Shown: piece after piece, positions 6,953-16,019 of the stretch
Layout: every line of letters begins with the position of its first letter
Position numbering within the stretch: the stretch's first letter is position 1
DNA from: Kluyvera genomosp. 1
GTDB taxonomy: Bacteria > Pseudomonadota > Gammaproteobacteria > Enterobacterales > Enterobacteriaceae
Direction: 5' to 3'
NCBI RefSeq assembly: GCF_001266615.1
Contig: NZ_LGHZ01000035.1
Coordinates: 1 to 51,996, forward strand
DNA length: 51,996 nt
Translations under genes and position numbers: made by a program
The notes under the pieces: generated by a model
Database searches by the model: none
What the model was told of the DNA's origin: nothing
Seen by the model: the letters and a program-made list of their open reading frames with translations, nothing else

Positions 6953-8473
6953 CTATTTTTTTGCGTTGCGATAATCGTATTTATCGCGCTTGTGCTGATA
7001 TAAGAGGCTATCTGCTCTAAGAAACGCCGATTCCAGCGTGTCATCTTTATCTAACTGGTAACAGCCATATGAGAAATTAACCAAATTATCTCTATCAATA
7101 ATGGCTAGTTTTTCGTGAATTCGCGAGATAATCACGTGAGAACTCTGCAATGTGTTATCAATAAGAATCAGGTTGAACTCATCCCCGCCAAGACGGATCC
7201 CGTAATCACTTTTACGGATAGATAATGACAGCGCCATGCCGAGATTTTGAATCACCTTATCGCCAATATGATGACCCAGCGTATCATTAATGCTTTTTAG
7301 CCCGTCACTATCGATGGCAATAACCGTTATGGCGATATTTCGCTCAATGAGCATTTGTATTTTTTCGTGCAGGGATGGTGTTAATATTTTTCTATTGTAC
7401 AGTCCCGTCATTGAGTCGGTAACGTTGTCTCTGGATAAAAATTCATTTTTGGCAAACTGCGTTTTGGTATACTTACAGATTATTATTGTGCTGGTAATAT
7501 ATAAAACAATTAGCCAGGCATTGTTGAGCAGGATATAGATATAACCCAGTTTTACATGTAGGGTATAATTTTTGGTGATTTCCTCTTCATAATCGAGAGT
7601 AGACAGCGTCGGGTATTTAGGTTTATGGAATAAAATTTCTGAACCGGTTATGTCATCTGTTACGTAGAGATTCAGGAAATTCCACAGAAATGGTCTGTCG
7701 ATAGTGAAGAATGAGGTGGCCAAACTCTCAATGCTAATATCGGTGATGAAGATGCCTTTCATCTTTTCTCTATCAAAAACAGGGGTCAGCATGCTGATAA
7801 TGTTTTGTTGGGTGTACCCATCCTCGTAAACGCGAGAAGTAATGCTCTCTCCGCTATACAGATCGGCAAGTGCGGCATCATCTATTTCTATTGTTTGTGC
7901 ACTTTTTGAAATGTTGATTGAATTGCCATCGGCAACTAACCAGTTGTTAAAGGTATAGTTATTGGTATCAACAAGTTTATTGATGTAAATATAATTATTA
8001 GACAGATCTATATAATACCGAATGTCATCGAAAAGGTAGCCGTTATAGTTTGAGAAACTATACTTTCCTTCATTTCTGAAAATAGTTTTGTTTATGTCGG
8101 CAAGTGCTGGCAGGTCTTGACTCCAGGTCTTACAATCCGTGTTCCGCGTCTGCAGTGTACCGTCGATTTCCGTGGTGGTCTTTTTTGTTAAATTAAGGCC
8201 TGTAATGTCACCAATTCTTTCAATTTTATCACAAATATTTTTCGCGGTGATGCTACTGTGCTGCGCTCGCGGAGCGGCGAAATCTTTTGATAGCTGGAAT
8301 GCGATTTTTTGGTTAATAAACTCTTCAAAAAATAATGCCGACTTTCCATTTTCTACAACATAACCCAGGTAGTTATGCAGTCGTTCCGTTTCTTTAGCAA
8401 AGATGGAAACAAATATAGAAGTTGTGAGCGTAATGATAATGATTATTGCAAAGAGGTATTTTTTTTGTAACAC
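6953..8473 (-). CDS. dgcJ: Membrane-bound diguanylate cyclase, DgcJ (YeaJ) type
   Basis: This enzyme is predicted to make cyclic di-GMP, the second messenger that favours biofilm and adhesion over motility. The 506-residue protein has an N-terminal membrane segment (about 6-26), a large periplasmic sensing region and a second membrane segment (about 315-335). The GGDEF domain has its signature intact at 429-433. An RxxD inhibitory site (R420-D423) lies exactly five residues before it, so product feedback inhibition is expected. Sequence resembles E. coli DgcJ throughout, including TLQT-TDC, DRP-LW-FLN and MTGLYNRKILTP. The GTG start is preceded by AAGG. The gene is very AT-rich compared with the suf or mhp regions, suggesting transfer or relaxed selection. 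It borders the fimbrial locus, a plausible output. Confidence 0.88.
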   Translation of the reverse strand: MLQKKYLFAIIIIITLTTSIFVSIFAKETERLHNYLGYVVENGKSALFFEEFINQKIAFQLSKDFAAPRAQHSSITAKNICDKIERIGDITGLNLTKKTTTEIDGTLQTRNTDCKTWSQDLPALADINKTIFRNEGKYSFSNYNGYLFDDIRYYIDLSNNYIYINKLVDTNNYTFNNWLVADGNSINISKSAQTIEIDDAALADLYSGESITSRVYEDGYTQQNIISMLTPVFDREKMKGIFITDISIESLATSFFTIDRPFLWNFLNLYVTDDITGSEILFHKPKYPTLSTLDYEEEITKNYTLHVKLGYIYILLNNAWLIVLYITSTIIICKYTKTQFAKNEFLSRDNVTDSMTGLYNRKILTPSLHEKIQMLIERNIAITVIAIDSDGLKSINDTLGHHIGDKVIQNLGMALSLSIRKSDYGIRLGGDEFNLILIDNTLQSSHVIISRIHEKLAIIDRDNLVNFSYGCYQLDKDDTLESAFLRADSLLYQHKRDKYDYRNAKK

Positions 8474-8689
8474 AACAGTAAGACCTTAACGCAAATCCGT
8501 TTACAATGACAGAGTGTATTCTATCATCCAAAATTATATATCTCATATAAAATCTGCGTGAATGTCATTTATCATTATATGCGAGGAACGTATTCGCCAT
8601 TAATCAGACAGGGCATTTGTGTGGCATAACCCTTTACACTCGCGTCTGCCCAGCATTGTTTTTTTATCTCTACGATCTCGTCGTTTGCA
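8474..8689. other. Intergenic stretch with no visible gene
   Basis: This AT-rich stretch of about 215 bases between dgcJ and the first regulator gene would carry the dgcJ promoter. I see no clear hairpin, operator or reading frame in it. Confidence 0.4.
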
Positions 8690-9325
8690 TTAAAACTTAT
8701 CGGGTAGGGGGTTGACCTGCATCAGAATCCCACGCTGGATCTCAATGTAACCCCCTTCCTTGAGTTGCGACAATATGCGCATAATCCCGCTGCGCGACAG
8801 GTTGGTTTTGTCTCGAATGTAGCTTTCTGCAGTGATCCTCAAGCGAAATCCAGGATCTTCACTCATGAGCTCAAAGAGCTGGGCCTTGATCATGTCGTAA
8901 GATGTGGGGGCAGTGAGAATTTTATTAGAAGCGTATAACTTGCTGGTGATAATCATCATATGCATCGCCAGAAGCTCCCAGAGGTTTTGCTCGCGGATAA
9001 TCTCCTGTGCCTTGTCGAGTGACATAATGCCAATATCGGATGCGCTCAGCATTTTGATGTAGCCGTTCATCGAATGGGTTGCCAGGTTGCCAATACCGAT
9101 TAGCGACGGTGAGCTGATCGATGCCATCGCAAGGTCGTCATCGTCGCGGTGCACAATGACATGGCCATTGACAATAAGATAACAGTAGTGATTCTGCCCG
9201 CTTCGTAAAAAGAGGCGTTTGCGTGCCACCACGCGTTTTAATTCGGCGTAAGGGAGGAGTTTCTCAACCAACTCTCTAGAGTAAGGTGAAGGTGGGGTGA
9301 TCGTGGATTGGGGCACCCTGGGCAT
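8690..9325 (-). CDS. IprA/YaiV-type winged-helix transcriptional regulator, copy 1
   Basis: This 211-residue protein has a cyclic-nucleotide-binding-like N-terminal fold and a C-terminal winged helix with the family signature (DKTNLSRSGIMRILSQLKEGGYIEIQRG, about 165-195; only its tail GGYIE-RG is diagnostic). It ends in VNPLPDKF, matching the end of E. coli YaiV/IprA (INRLPSEY). IprA was described in Salmonella as affecting peroxide resistance; a role here cannot be transferred directly. A second, related copy lies 78 bp upstream on the same strand, and a fimbrial operon diverges beyond it. Control of those fimbriae is a reasonable inference from position only. It lacks the glycine-rich cAMP-contact signature of CRP, so cAMP binding is not expected. 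Confidence 0.78.
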   Translation of the reverse strand: MPRVPQSTITPPSPYSRELVEKLLPYAELKRVVARKRLFLRSGQNHYCYLIVNGHVIVHRDDDDLAMASISSPSLIGIGNLATHSMNGYIKMLSASDIGIMSLDKAQEIIREQNLWELLAMHMMIITSKLYASNKILTAPTSYDMIKAQLFELMSEDPGFRLRITAESYIRDKTNLSRSGIMRILSQLKEGGYIEIQRGILMQVNPLPDKF

Positions 9326-9403
9326 AGATAACTCTGCATCAACTATGGATTTTTCTTAGTATAGTTATCTACCAGCATGTTTTATGTACTTTATGTGAAT
9401 AAG

Positions 9404-10030
9404 TTAGGGCTTAGCCACTTCTGAATGTTTATCCGGTAATGGTGTTAGCTCAATGAGTATACCGCGCTCCAGTCTGATGTAACCCGCATCACGTAATTGC
9501 CCAAGAATACGCATAATTCCGCTGCGTGAAAGACATGTTCTGTCCAGAATGTAGTTTGCTGCGGTAAAGCGACGCTTTACCTGAGACGGTTCCTGGTCCA
9601 ATTGATACAGTTGGTATTTAATTATTTCATACGAAGACATGTGTGACGTAATACTATATTGCTCATAGACGCTGGACGCGGTGTAAACCAGCAGACGGCA
9701 CATGTCTTGCCATAGAGCATATTTCTCAACCAAAAGATTAAATCGTTCAAGGGGTAAGCGGCATACTGTAGACGGCGTCATGGCCCGAATATATAACCCA
9801 TCGCCATGGTAAAATTGATTACACACGCCAAGAATAAAAGGCGCGTGCTCGGTACTTAATACCATGCCATCGCCATGGCGATTAAGCGTAAGCTCACCCT
9901 CCTGCAATAAATAGCAGTACCGGACACCATTGTAATGGTAACGAAGTATACTTCCGCGAGAAATCTCAATGCTTTCACCGTAAGGTGAGAACCAGCCGAT
10001 AAGATGATTTATTTCCGGCGTGGGTTTCAT
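9404..10030 (-). CDS. IprA/YaiV-type winged-helix transcriptional regulator, copy 2
   Basis: This 208-residue paralogue of the neighbouring regulator has the same two-domain plan and a nearly identical recognition region (CLSRSGIMRILGQLRDAGYIRLERGIL; the core SRSGIMRIL is shared by both copies). The N-terminal halves differ much more than the DNA-binding helices, so the two may read different signals yet share target sites. It is the copy next to the divergent fimbrial promoter region (10031-10464). It is not preceded by a strong ribosome binding site, and the ATG at 10030 is the natural start. The pair looks like an old tandem duplication. Confidence 0.78.
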   Translation of the reverse strand: MKPTPEINHLIGWFSPYGESIEISRGSILRYHYNGVRYCYLLQEGELTLNRHGDGMVLSTEHAPFILGVCNQFYHGDGLYIRAMTPSTVCRLPLERFNLLVEKYALWQDMCRLLVYTASSVYEQYSITSHMSSYEIIKYQLYQLDQEPSQVKRRFTAANYILDRTCLSRSGIMRILGQLRDAGYIRLERGILIELTPLPDKHSEVAKP

Positions 10031-10464
10031 TTTTATCTATTTCCTCTGAAGGAATATGGTGTTGTGTATGGTTATTTTTATACGATGAAGTCGATGGCTA
10101 TCATAGCCAGAAGAATACGGGCTTTAAATAAAAAATCACTCTCATTTTAGACTTTTTAGTTTGTATTTTGTGCATTCACACGACGGCACACAAACCTGGT
10201 GATGTTGGTTTTATGTTAAGAAATGAGTCTACAATTGGTCTCAATTGAAATTGTTAGTGAGAAAGCGTTCTTATATATTCCTGTTCGAGTGGCGCGGTAA
10301 TATTTATCAGGTGAAGGATGGAGTTCTATATCGATGATGAATGTTAATCGCTTCATTCGTTTTTAATATATTTCAATGTGATAATTCATCCTGTCAATAT
10401 ATGGAATCTGACGTGGTTTTTGTCACTCTCCAGATATAAAAATTCTGCTCTTAAGGAAATAGAA
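10031..10464. other. Divergent control region between regulator pair and fimbrial operon
   Basis: This AT-rich stretch of about 430 bases holds no believable gene. It must hold the fimbrial promoter and the promoter of the regulator pair. I looked for inverted repeats of the fim-switch kind and for a recombinase gene and saw neither, so phase variation by inversion is not supported. A compact palindromic element lies at 10231-10254. Confidence 0.5.
10231..10254. promoter_or_regulatory. Candidate operator: clustered CAATTG palindromes
   Basis: ACAATT-N12-AATTGT forms an inverted repeat. Inside it CAATTG occurs at 10232-10237 and again at 10242-10247, exactly one helical turn apart. It sits about 220 bp before the fimbrial major subunit. 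This is a candidate binding site for the adjacent regulators; no consensus is known to me. Confidence 0.3.
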
Positions 10465-10995
10465 ATGAAATTGAAAGCACTCGCCATCGTTTTTGCCGCA
10501 ACCGGTATCTTCGCCTCTGTGGCTGCGAACTCTGCACCACTGGCAAGCGGCACGGTGAAATTCGAAGGGAAAATTCTTGATGCTGGTTGCAAAGTGGATG
10601 TGACCACCAGCAACCAAACGGTAAAACTTGGGGAGTGGCCAAAAGATCAGTTTACCGCAGCAGATCAGACCACAGCCGCTACCGCGTTTACGATTAAGCT
10701 CACCGCTTGCCCAGAAGAAGTGACCTCTGCGCATGTTCAATTTTCAGGTAATGAAGATGCAACAAACCCAGCGCTCTTAGCCGTCACGGGTGGTGCGACT
10801 GGCGTTGGTATCAACATCATGACCGCTGATGACACTCAGTTACCTATTAACGGCACCAACGACTATCGCTATACCTTAGCGGCGACACCGGCTGAAAATA
10901 GCCTGGCGTTCTCTGCTCAGTACCAATCAACGGCTGCTAGCGTCGGTGCGGGTGATGCTAACGGTACGGCTGACTTCATCGTCAACTACAACTAA
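10465..10995 (+). CDS. Fimbrial major subunit (type 1 pilin family)
   Basis: This 176-residue pilin has a signal peptide (about 1-23), an N-terminal donor strand region and the disulfide pair Cys42-Cys82 typical of FimA-like subunits. Its C terminus, ADFIVNYN, carries the penultimate Tyr recognised by chaperone and usher. Subunits are exported by Sec, folded on the periplasmic chaperone and polymerised through the usher. The start at 10465 is chosen over an upstream in-frame codon at 10378 because AAGGA lies 7 nt before it and the signal peptide begins there. It is the first gene of a five-gene chaperone-usher operon. The close homologue is not identifiable, so no symbol is given. Confidence 0.88.
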   Translation: MKLKALAIVFAATGIFASVAANSAPLASGTVKFEGKILDAGCKVDVTTSNQTVKLGEWPKDQFTAADQTTAATAFTIKLTACPEEVTSAHVQFSGNEDATNPALLAVTGGATGVGINIMTADDTQLPINGTNDYRYTLAATPAENSLAFSAQYQSTAASVGAGDANGTADFIVNYN

Positions 10996-11051
10996 TTTCC
11001 CTCGCTGAAATTATCCGGGGCTGGACACGGCCCCGTTTTAAGAGAAATAAA

Positions 11052-11735
11052 ATGAACTTTCTGAGTAAATCCCTTATTGCTGGTGTCACCGTTTTATCAG
11101 GGCTTATGACCGCGCAGGCTGGTATTGTTATTGGCGGCACGCGGGTTATCTATGACGGAAGCAAGAAAGAAACCTCTATTAGCGTAACGAACCCAGACTC
11201 AACACCCTATTTGATTCAGTCATGGGTTGATATGCCAGGAGGCACTAAGAAAGCCCCTTTTATTGTGACACCACCGTTATATCGCCTTGATAAAGGCCAG
11301 CAGAACGTTGAGCGTATCGTGATGGCCGGTGGTTTGCCTCAGGATAAGGAATCTCTGTACTGGTTGAATATTAAGTCTATACCTGCGTCAGAACGCAAAT
11401 CAAATACCTTGCAGATTGCTATTAAATCAAGAATGAAACTTATTTATCGCCCTGCGACATTGGCTGATATCAGTCAGGATGAACTCTATGAGTTAGCCAA
11501 TAAATTAACATGGCAGCGCGTTGGTAACCAGTTACAGGTTAATAACTCCAGTAAGTATATTTTTAATTTCAATGAAATTAGTGTCGGCGGCAAAAAAATC
11601 GAGAACGTTACTTTTGTCATGCCAGAGTCCAGCGAGCGTTTTGACCTTCCTGCTGGGGCGTCCGGTGGCAATATTTCATTTAAGACGATCGGTGATTTTG
11701 GCGGCGTGAGTGCGGCGCATAGCGCTCATTTTTAA
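11052..11735 (+). CDS. Periplasmic fimbrial chaperone (FimC/PapD family)
   Basis: This 227-residue two-domain immunoglobulin-fold chaperone delivers pilin subunits to the usher and completes their fold by donor-strand complementation. It has a signal peptide (about 1-23). Its first domain contains the alternating hydrophobic G1 strand (about 95-115, around KSNTLQIAIKSRMKLIYRP) that inserts into pilins. The second domain ends with the family motif region IGDFGG. The gene starts 57 nt after the pilin, with AAGAGA before the ATG; the gap holds a GC-rich hairpin (GGGGCTGGACACGGCCCCG) that could favour high pilin and lower chaperone expression, as in other fimbrial operons. Confidence 0.9.
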   Translation: MNFLSKSLIAGVTVLSGLMTAQAGIVIGGTRVIYDGSKKETSISVTNPDSTPYLIQSWVDMPGGTKKAPFIVTPPLYRLDKGQQNVERIVMAGGLPQDKESLYWLNIKSIPASERKSNTLQIAIKSRMKLIYRPATLADISQDELYELANKLTWQRVGNQLQVNNSSKYIFNFNEISVGGKKIENVTFVMPESSERFDLPAGASGGNISFKTIGDFGGVSAAHSAHF

Positions 11736-11766
11736 ACACCAAAGTAAATAAGCAAGGATTGCTTGA

Positions 11767-14319
11767 ATGGAGTGTTCGTTTATGTGCCGAATATCAGAGT
11801 CTACTGCTTTCAAATATGCACGACTGGCATATTTGATTGCCTTTGCTATTTCAGGATTCACGCAAACGGCCTCTGCCCGCGATTATTTTAACCCTGAATT
11901 ACTTGAACGTGATAGCACAGGAAAGAGAGACGTCGATCTTTCCGCTTTTGAGAATGGTTCACAAATTCCTGGGACCTACCGGGTTGACGTTCTCCTCGAT
12001 CAGCAAGATATCGATACCCGAGACATTACCTTTACGGCAAACAACGATCCTGATGGGGAAGGTAGCCTGCAACCCTGCATCAGTGTTGATTTGCTTAAGA
12101 GCTGGGGTGTTAAAACGGAACTGTTTCCAGGGCTGTCAAAAACGGGTGATTGTGCCGATTTGAGCGCGATACCCCAGGCAACAACAGAGTTCCAGTTTAG
12201 TGCACAGCGGCTGCTTATTAGCATTCCGCAAGCCGCGCTTTCGCAGCAGGCCCGCGGCTATGTACCGCCAGCGCAGTGGGATGAAGGGATCACGGCGGCG
12301 ATGCTGAATTATTCGCTGAGCGGCGATAATAACTGGGCACGTAATGGTTCTGACGGGGGCAGTAACAGCCAGTACATGAACCTTCGCCCCGGAGTGAATA
12401 TCGGACCATGGCGCCTACGGAATTACACGACCTGGAATCGCGACAGCAACGGGCAGGATAACTGGGATACCGTATATACCTATTTGCAGCGCGCCATCAT
12501 TCCGCTCAAAGCGCAGCTTACGGTCGGTGATAGCTCATCGCCGGGGGATATTTTCGATAGTTTACCCTTTCGCGGCGCACAGATTGCCTCGGATGATGAC
12601 ATGATCCCCGACTCTCAAAAAGGTTATGCGCCCGTGATTCGCGGTATTGCGCGTACAAACGCGCAGGTGGTTATTCGCCAGAACGGCTACGTCATCTACC
12701 AAAGCTACGTTGCCCCGGGGGCTTTTGAAATCACCGATATGTATCCGACGGGGAGCGCTGGCGATTTAAACGTCACGGTGAAAGAAGCCGACGGCAGCGA
12801 ACAAAAATTCACGGTGCCATTTGCATCGTTGCCCGTTTTACAGCGTGAAGGGCGATTTAAGTATGCCATTACCGGCGGCCAGTACCGTTCCTACAACAGT
12901 AGCGTCGATAAAACATCCTACGGACAAATCACGGCAATTTATGGTTTGCCTCGAGGATTTACGATTTATGGCGGCGTCCAGCAGTCGGATAAATATCAAT
13001 CGGCGGCACTGGGTAGCGGTATCAACATGGGCGCGCTGGGGGCGTTTTCTACTGACGTTACCATGGCGAAATCCTCGCCATATCAGCAGGACTCCTCAAG
13101 CGGCCAGTCGTGGCGTATTCGTTACAGCAAAAACTTTGTGGAGACAGGGACCAATTTTGCGATTGCCGGCTACCGCTATTCGACCAGCGGTTACTACGGT
13201 ATGCAGGAGGTGCTTGATTCTTATGGCGACAGCAGTGCATTACAAGATCGTCGCCGCAACAGAATGGAATTGACGTTGAGCCAGACGCTGGGTGATGACC
13301 TGGGGTCGCTGTCGATAAGCGGCGTGCGGGAGGATTACTGGAATTCCGATCAAAGCATGGAGTCGCTCAGCGTGGGGTACAACAACAACTGGAAAGGGAT
13401 AACTTACGGCGTTACCTACACCTACAGTAAGAATGGTGGCGGCGAATATTATGGCAACACAGCGACCTATGACCACGATCAGCAGCTAGCTCTCAATATA
13501 GGGATCCCGCTGGAACGGTTTTTACCCGGTACATGGGCGGGCTATAGCATGAATAGCAGCAAGAATAACGGTACTACGCACAATGTCAGCCTCAACGGCG
13601 TTGCCCTGGAAAATAATGCTCTGAGCTGGGGCGTTCAGCAGGGTTACGGCACCAATAATATGGGCTATTCGGGCAGCACCAACGCTGACTATAAGGGAAC
13701 TTATGGGGAAGTGAGCGGTGGTTATTCTTATGACGATAATACCGAAAGACTTAATTACGGCCTGCAGGGCGGAATTATTGCTCACGCGAATGGAATTACA
13801 TTGTCACAACCGCTGAATGAAACCAACGTGCTGATTCAGGCTCCCGGCGCTCATGGCGTCAGCGTGCAGAATCAGACCGGAGTGAAGACTGATTTTCGTG
13901 GCTATACCGTCGCAGGGAATGTAACGCCGTATCGAGAGAACACATTGACCCTGAACCCGCTGTCAATGCCGGATGATGTTGACCTGGAGCTGACCAGCCA
14001 AACCGTTGTCCCTACGCGTGGCGCCATCGTCAGAGCGCGATATAACACCAACAGAGGGCTCAAAATACTGCTCACGCTCGTGAATGCCGATGGAAATGCC
14101 GTTCCCTTTGGGGCCACGGTGGTTAACGCAGAGCACCAGGATAAAAGCTTTATCGTGGGCGAGCAGGGGCAAGTGTATTTAACCGGTATGGAGCCAACCG
14201 GGAGTTTGAGCGTGGATTGGGGCAATGATGCGAAACGCCGATGCCGTGTTAATTACGATACCACTGGGGCCGAAGTGACGGCCGGGATCGTGATGCTTTC
14301 GGCTCGCTGTACCCACTAA
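11767..14319 (+). CDS. Outer membrane fimbrial usher (FimD family)
   Basis: This 850-residue usher assembles and secretes the fimbrial fibre. The order of domains is: signal sequence (about 1-37, ending TASA), periplasmic N-terminal domain that recruits chaperone-subunit complexes (begins DYFNPELLERD), 24-strand barrel with a plug domain, and two C-terminal periplasmic domains. The last part contains the conserved cysteine pair (CRVNYD and the final CTH). Length is normal for FimD (about 850-880). ATG 11767 is used because AAGGA lies 8 nt upstream; an internal ATG at 11782 would shorten the signal. It follows the chaperone by 31 nt. Confidence 0.93.
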   Translation: MECSFMCRISESTAFKYARLAYLIAFAISGFTQTASARDYFNPELLERDSTGKRDVDLSAFENGSQIPGTYRVDVLLDQQDIDTRDITFTANNDPDGEGSLQPCISVDLLKSWGVKTELFPGLSKTGDCADLSAIPQATTEFQFSAQRLLISIPQAALSQQARGYVPPAQWDEGITAAMLNYSLSGDNNWARNGSDGGSNSQYMNLRPGVNIGPWRLRNYTTWNRDSNGQDNWDTVYTYLQRAIIPLKAQLTVGDSSSPGDIFDSLPFRGAQIASDDDMIPDSQKGYAPVIRGIARTNAQVVIRQNGYVIYQSYVAPGAFEITDMYPTGSAGDLNVTVKEADGSEQKFTVPFASLPVLQREGRFKYAITGGQYRSYNSSVDKTSYGQITAIYGLPRGFTIYGGVQQSDKYQSAALGSGINMGALGAFSTDVTMAKSSPYQQDSSSGQSWRIRYSKNFVETGTNFAIAGYRYSTSGYYGMQEVLDSYGDSSALQDRRRNRMELTLSQTLGDDLGSLSISGVREDYWNSDQSMESLSVGYNNNWKGITYGVTYTYSKNGGGEYYGNTATYDHDQQLALNIGIPLERFLPGTWAGYSMNSSKNNGTTHNVSLNGVALENNALSWGVQQGYGTNNMGYSGSTNADYKGTYGEVSGGYSYDDNTERLNYGLQGGIIAHANGITLSQPLNETNVLIQAPGAHGVSVQNQTGVKTDFRGYTVAGNVTPYRENTLTLNPLSMPDDVDLELTSQTVVPTRGAIVRARYNTNRGLKILLTLVNADGNAVPFGATVVNAEHQDKSFIVGEQGQVYLTGMEPTGSLSVDWGNDAKRRCRVNYDTTGAEVTAGIVMLSARCTH

Positions 14320-14348
14320 CTGAGAAATCCAATAAGGCTAAATGAATC

Positions 14349-15299
14349 ATGCGTAACGTTTTACGATATGGGTTTTGTCTGCTGGTAGCACTTATCGGCA
14401 CCGGTCAGGTTTGGGCTAGCTGTTCGCTATCGCCTTACGGATATGAAACACGAAACGTGAATATTGGTTCCGTTACGGTCCCTCGGGATGCAACAAGTGG
14501 CACGGTATTAACCACTGTTGCTGGTGCACCCTGGGAAATGGGGCAAGATCTTTGGGGGTGCACAACGAGCTGGACCTATATCTGGTCGATGCGCCTTTTC
14601 AGTGTACGTTCTGAATTAGCCGATGTTTATAAAACCAATATTACCGGCGTTGGGATCCGGCTGACGGATGTTTCTGCCGGTAAAACCTTGCCCTACACCA
14701 TGAGTATGGCGGCTAACCAATATGCAAGAATAGGTTCTGGTATCCAGACAGAGCTGGTCAAAATAGACGGTGCCGTATCCGGTGGAAATCTTACGTTAGG
14801 CAAGCTTGCGGTTGCATCAATTAGCGGTTTTGAAGATACCGGTGATGTGAAATTAACGTCGGGTACGATTACCAAGGTGGCTTGTTCACTGGGGGCCACC
14901 AAGGCGCTAACGTTTAATTTGGGCGATATACCGTTGAGCAATTTCAGTGACGCGGTCGGGTATTCCCCAAGCTCAAATCAGGATACGCAAAGCCTGGCGC
15001 TGGATTGCGATGCTGGGGCGAATGTCAATGTCACCCTGCAGGGATCGCAAAATCCTGATGTTGGCACCAATACCGTTCTTGAGTTGACCGGGCAAGGAGG
15101 GGCTGGTGTGGCTCAGGGCGTTGGGGTACAGATTCTGTATAACGGAACGCCGCTGGTGCTGGGCAGTAAACTTTTGCTCAAACAGTCGGCGGGGGGCCAG
15201 GAAACATTCCCGTTCGTTGCCCGTTATTACCAAACCCGGACAACGGTTGTTGAAGGTTCGGCCAATACATCAGCGACCTTAAGTATCACCTACCAATAG
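14349..15299 (+). CDS. Fimbrial tip adhesin-like subunit
   Basis: At 316 residues this subunit is about twice the size of the pilins, as expected for a two-domain tip adhesin: a receptor-binding domain (about 24-165) then a pilin domain (about 170-316). It has a signal peptide ending VWA, cysteines near SCSLS, LWGCTT, VACSLG and LDCDAG suggesting one disulfide in each domain, and a C-terminal SITYQ with the penultimate Tyr of type 1 pilins. The binding domain resembles no adhesin I can name, so the receptor cannot be predicted. It lies between usher and minor pilin, 29 nt after the usher stop. Confidence 0.8.
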   Translation: MRNVLRYGFCLLVALIGTGQVWASCSLSPYGYETRNVNIGSVTVPRDATSGTVLTTVAGAPWEMGQDLWGCTTSWTYIWSMRLFSVRSELADVYKTNITGVGIRLTDVSAGKTLPYTMSMAANQYARIGSGIQTELVKIDGAVSGGNLTLGKLAVASISGFEDTGDVKLTSGTITKVACSLGATKALTFNLGDIPLSNFSDAVGYSPSSNQDTQSLALDCDAGANVNVTLQGSQNPDVGTNTVLELTGQGGAGVAQGVGVQILYNGTPLVLGSKLLLKQSAGGQETFPFVARYYQTRTTVVEGSANTSATLSITYQ

Positions 15300-15310
15300 G
15301 GCAGACAGGG

Positions 15311-15817
15311 ATGAAAACGAGTTGTATTTTAAGCGTGCTGCTATTGGCGGCGACCCCAGCGCTGGCTGACGATCCGGTACCGGTTAATGTTTATGGCAAT
15401 GTGATTGCGTCCGCCTGCAATATTAGTGATGAAAGTGTTTACCAGCAGGTTAATTTGGGCGATGAGATCTCAAACCTAAAATTAAAAACCGCAGGCACCG
15501 CGACTGACTGGGTCGATTTCCATATCAAACTTGTCGATTGTCCGTCGGCGACCACCAAGGCGGTGATGACTTTTCATGGCGATGAGGATGAGTCTAATCC
15601 AGACGATATGTATCGAAACAGCGGCAGTGCAAAGAATGTGGCAGTCCAGGTGCAAAGTCTGGAGGGTGACAAATTGGGCGATGGGAAATCGATTACCGGG
15701 AATATCGTCAACAATGCCTATACCTATAATTTGCATGCCAGGGTTTATACGCCACAGGGTAATGCGAGTTCTGGCACCATTGAGGCGGTGGTGACGGCGA
15801 CATTTGTCTATCAGTAG
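15311..15817 (+). CDS. Minor fimbrial subunit (type 1 pilin family)
   Basis: The 168-residue pilin has a signal peptide (about 1-19, ending ALA), a disulfide pair (ASACNIS and LVDCPS) and a C-terminal VTATFVYQ with penultimate Tyr. It resembles the major subunit in its central GDEDESNPD region, parallel to GNEDATNPA in the first gene, so the two share an origin. It begins 11 nt after the adhesin, with AGGG before the ATG, and is the last gene of the operon. As an adaptor or terminating subunit it would link the adhesin to the shaft. No strong terminator follows. Confidence 0.83.
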   Translation: MKTSCILSVLLLAATPALADDPVPVNVYGNVIASACNISDESVYQQVNLGDEISNLKLKTAGTATDWVDFHIKLVDCPSATTKAVMTFHGDEDESNPDDMYRNSGSAKNVAVQVQSLEGDKLGDGKSITGNIVNNAYTYNLHARVYTPQGNASSGTIEAVVTATFVYQ

Positions 15818-16019
15818 GTGACGTTGGCCGTATCCGCGGTTGATTGCCTATCCTATAAATAGGTATTAACTATACATCTTTTATTTATGACCTTGTTTGC
15901 TGGTTATAAATCATATAGTCATTATTTTTCAATGCATTGAACATTTTCTCACCCACCTGTTAACCCTGCACTTAGGGTCTATGCTTAGTAAAAGCAGCCA
16001 AAATGCCCCCGTATCTCTG

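Noticed and set aside
10031-10464. Invertible promoter (fim-switch) for the fimbrial operon
   Set aside because: No pair of long inverted repeats flanks a promoter-sized segment, and there is no tyrosine recombinase gene in the window.
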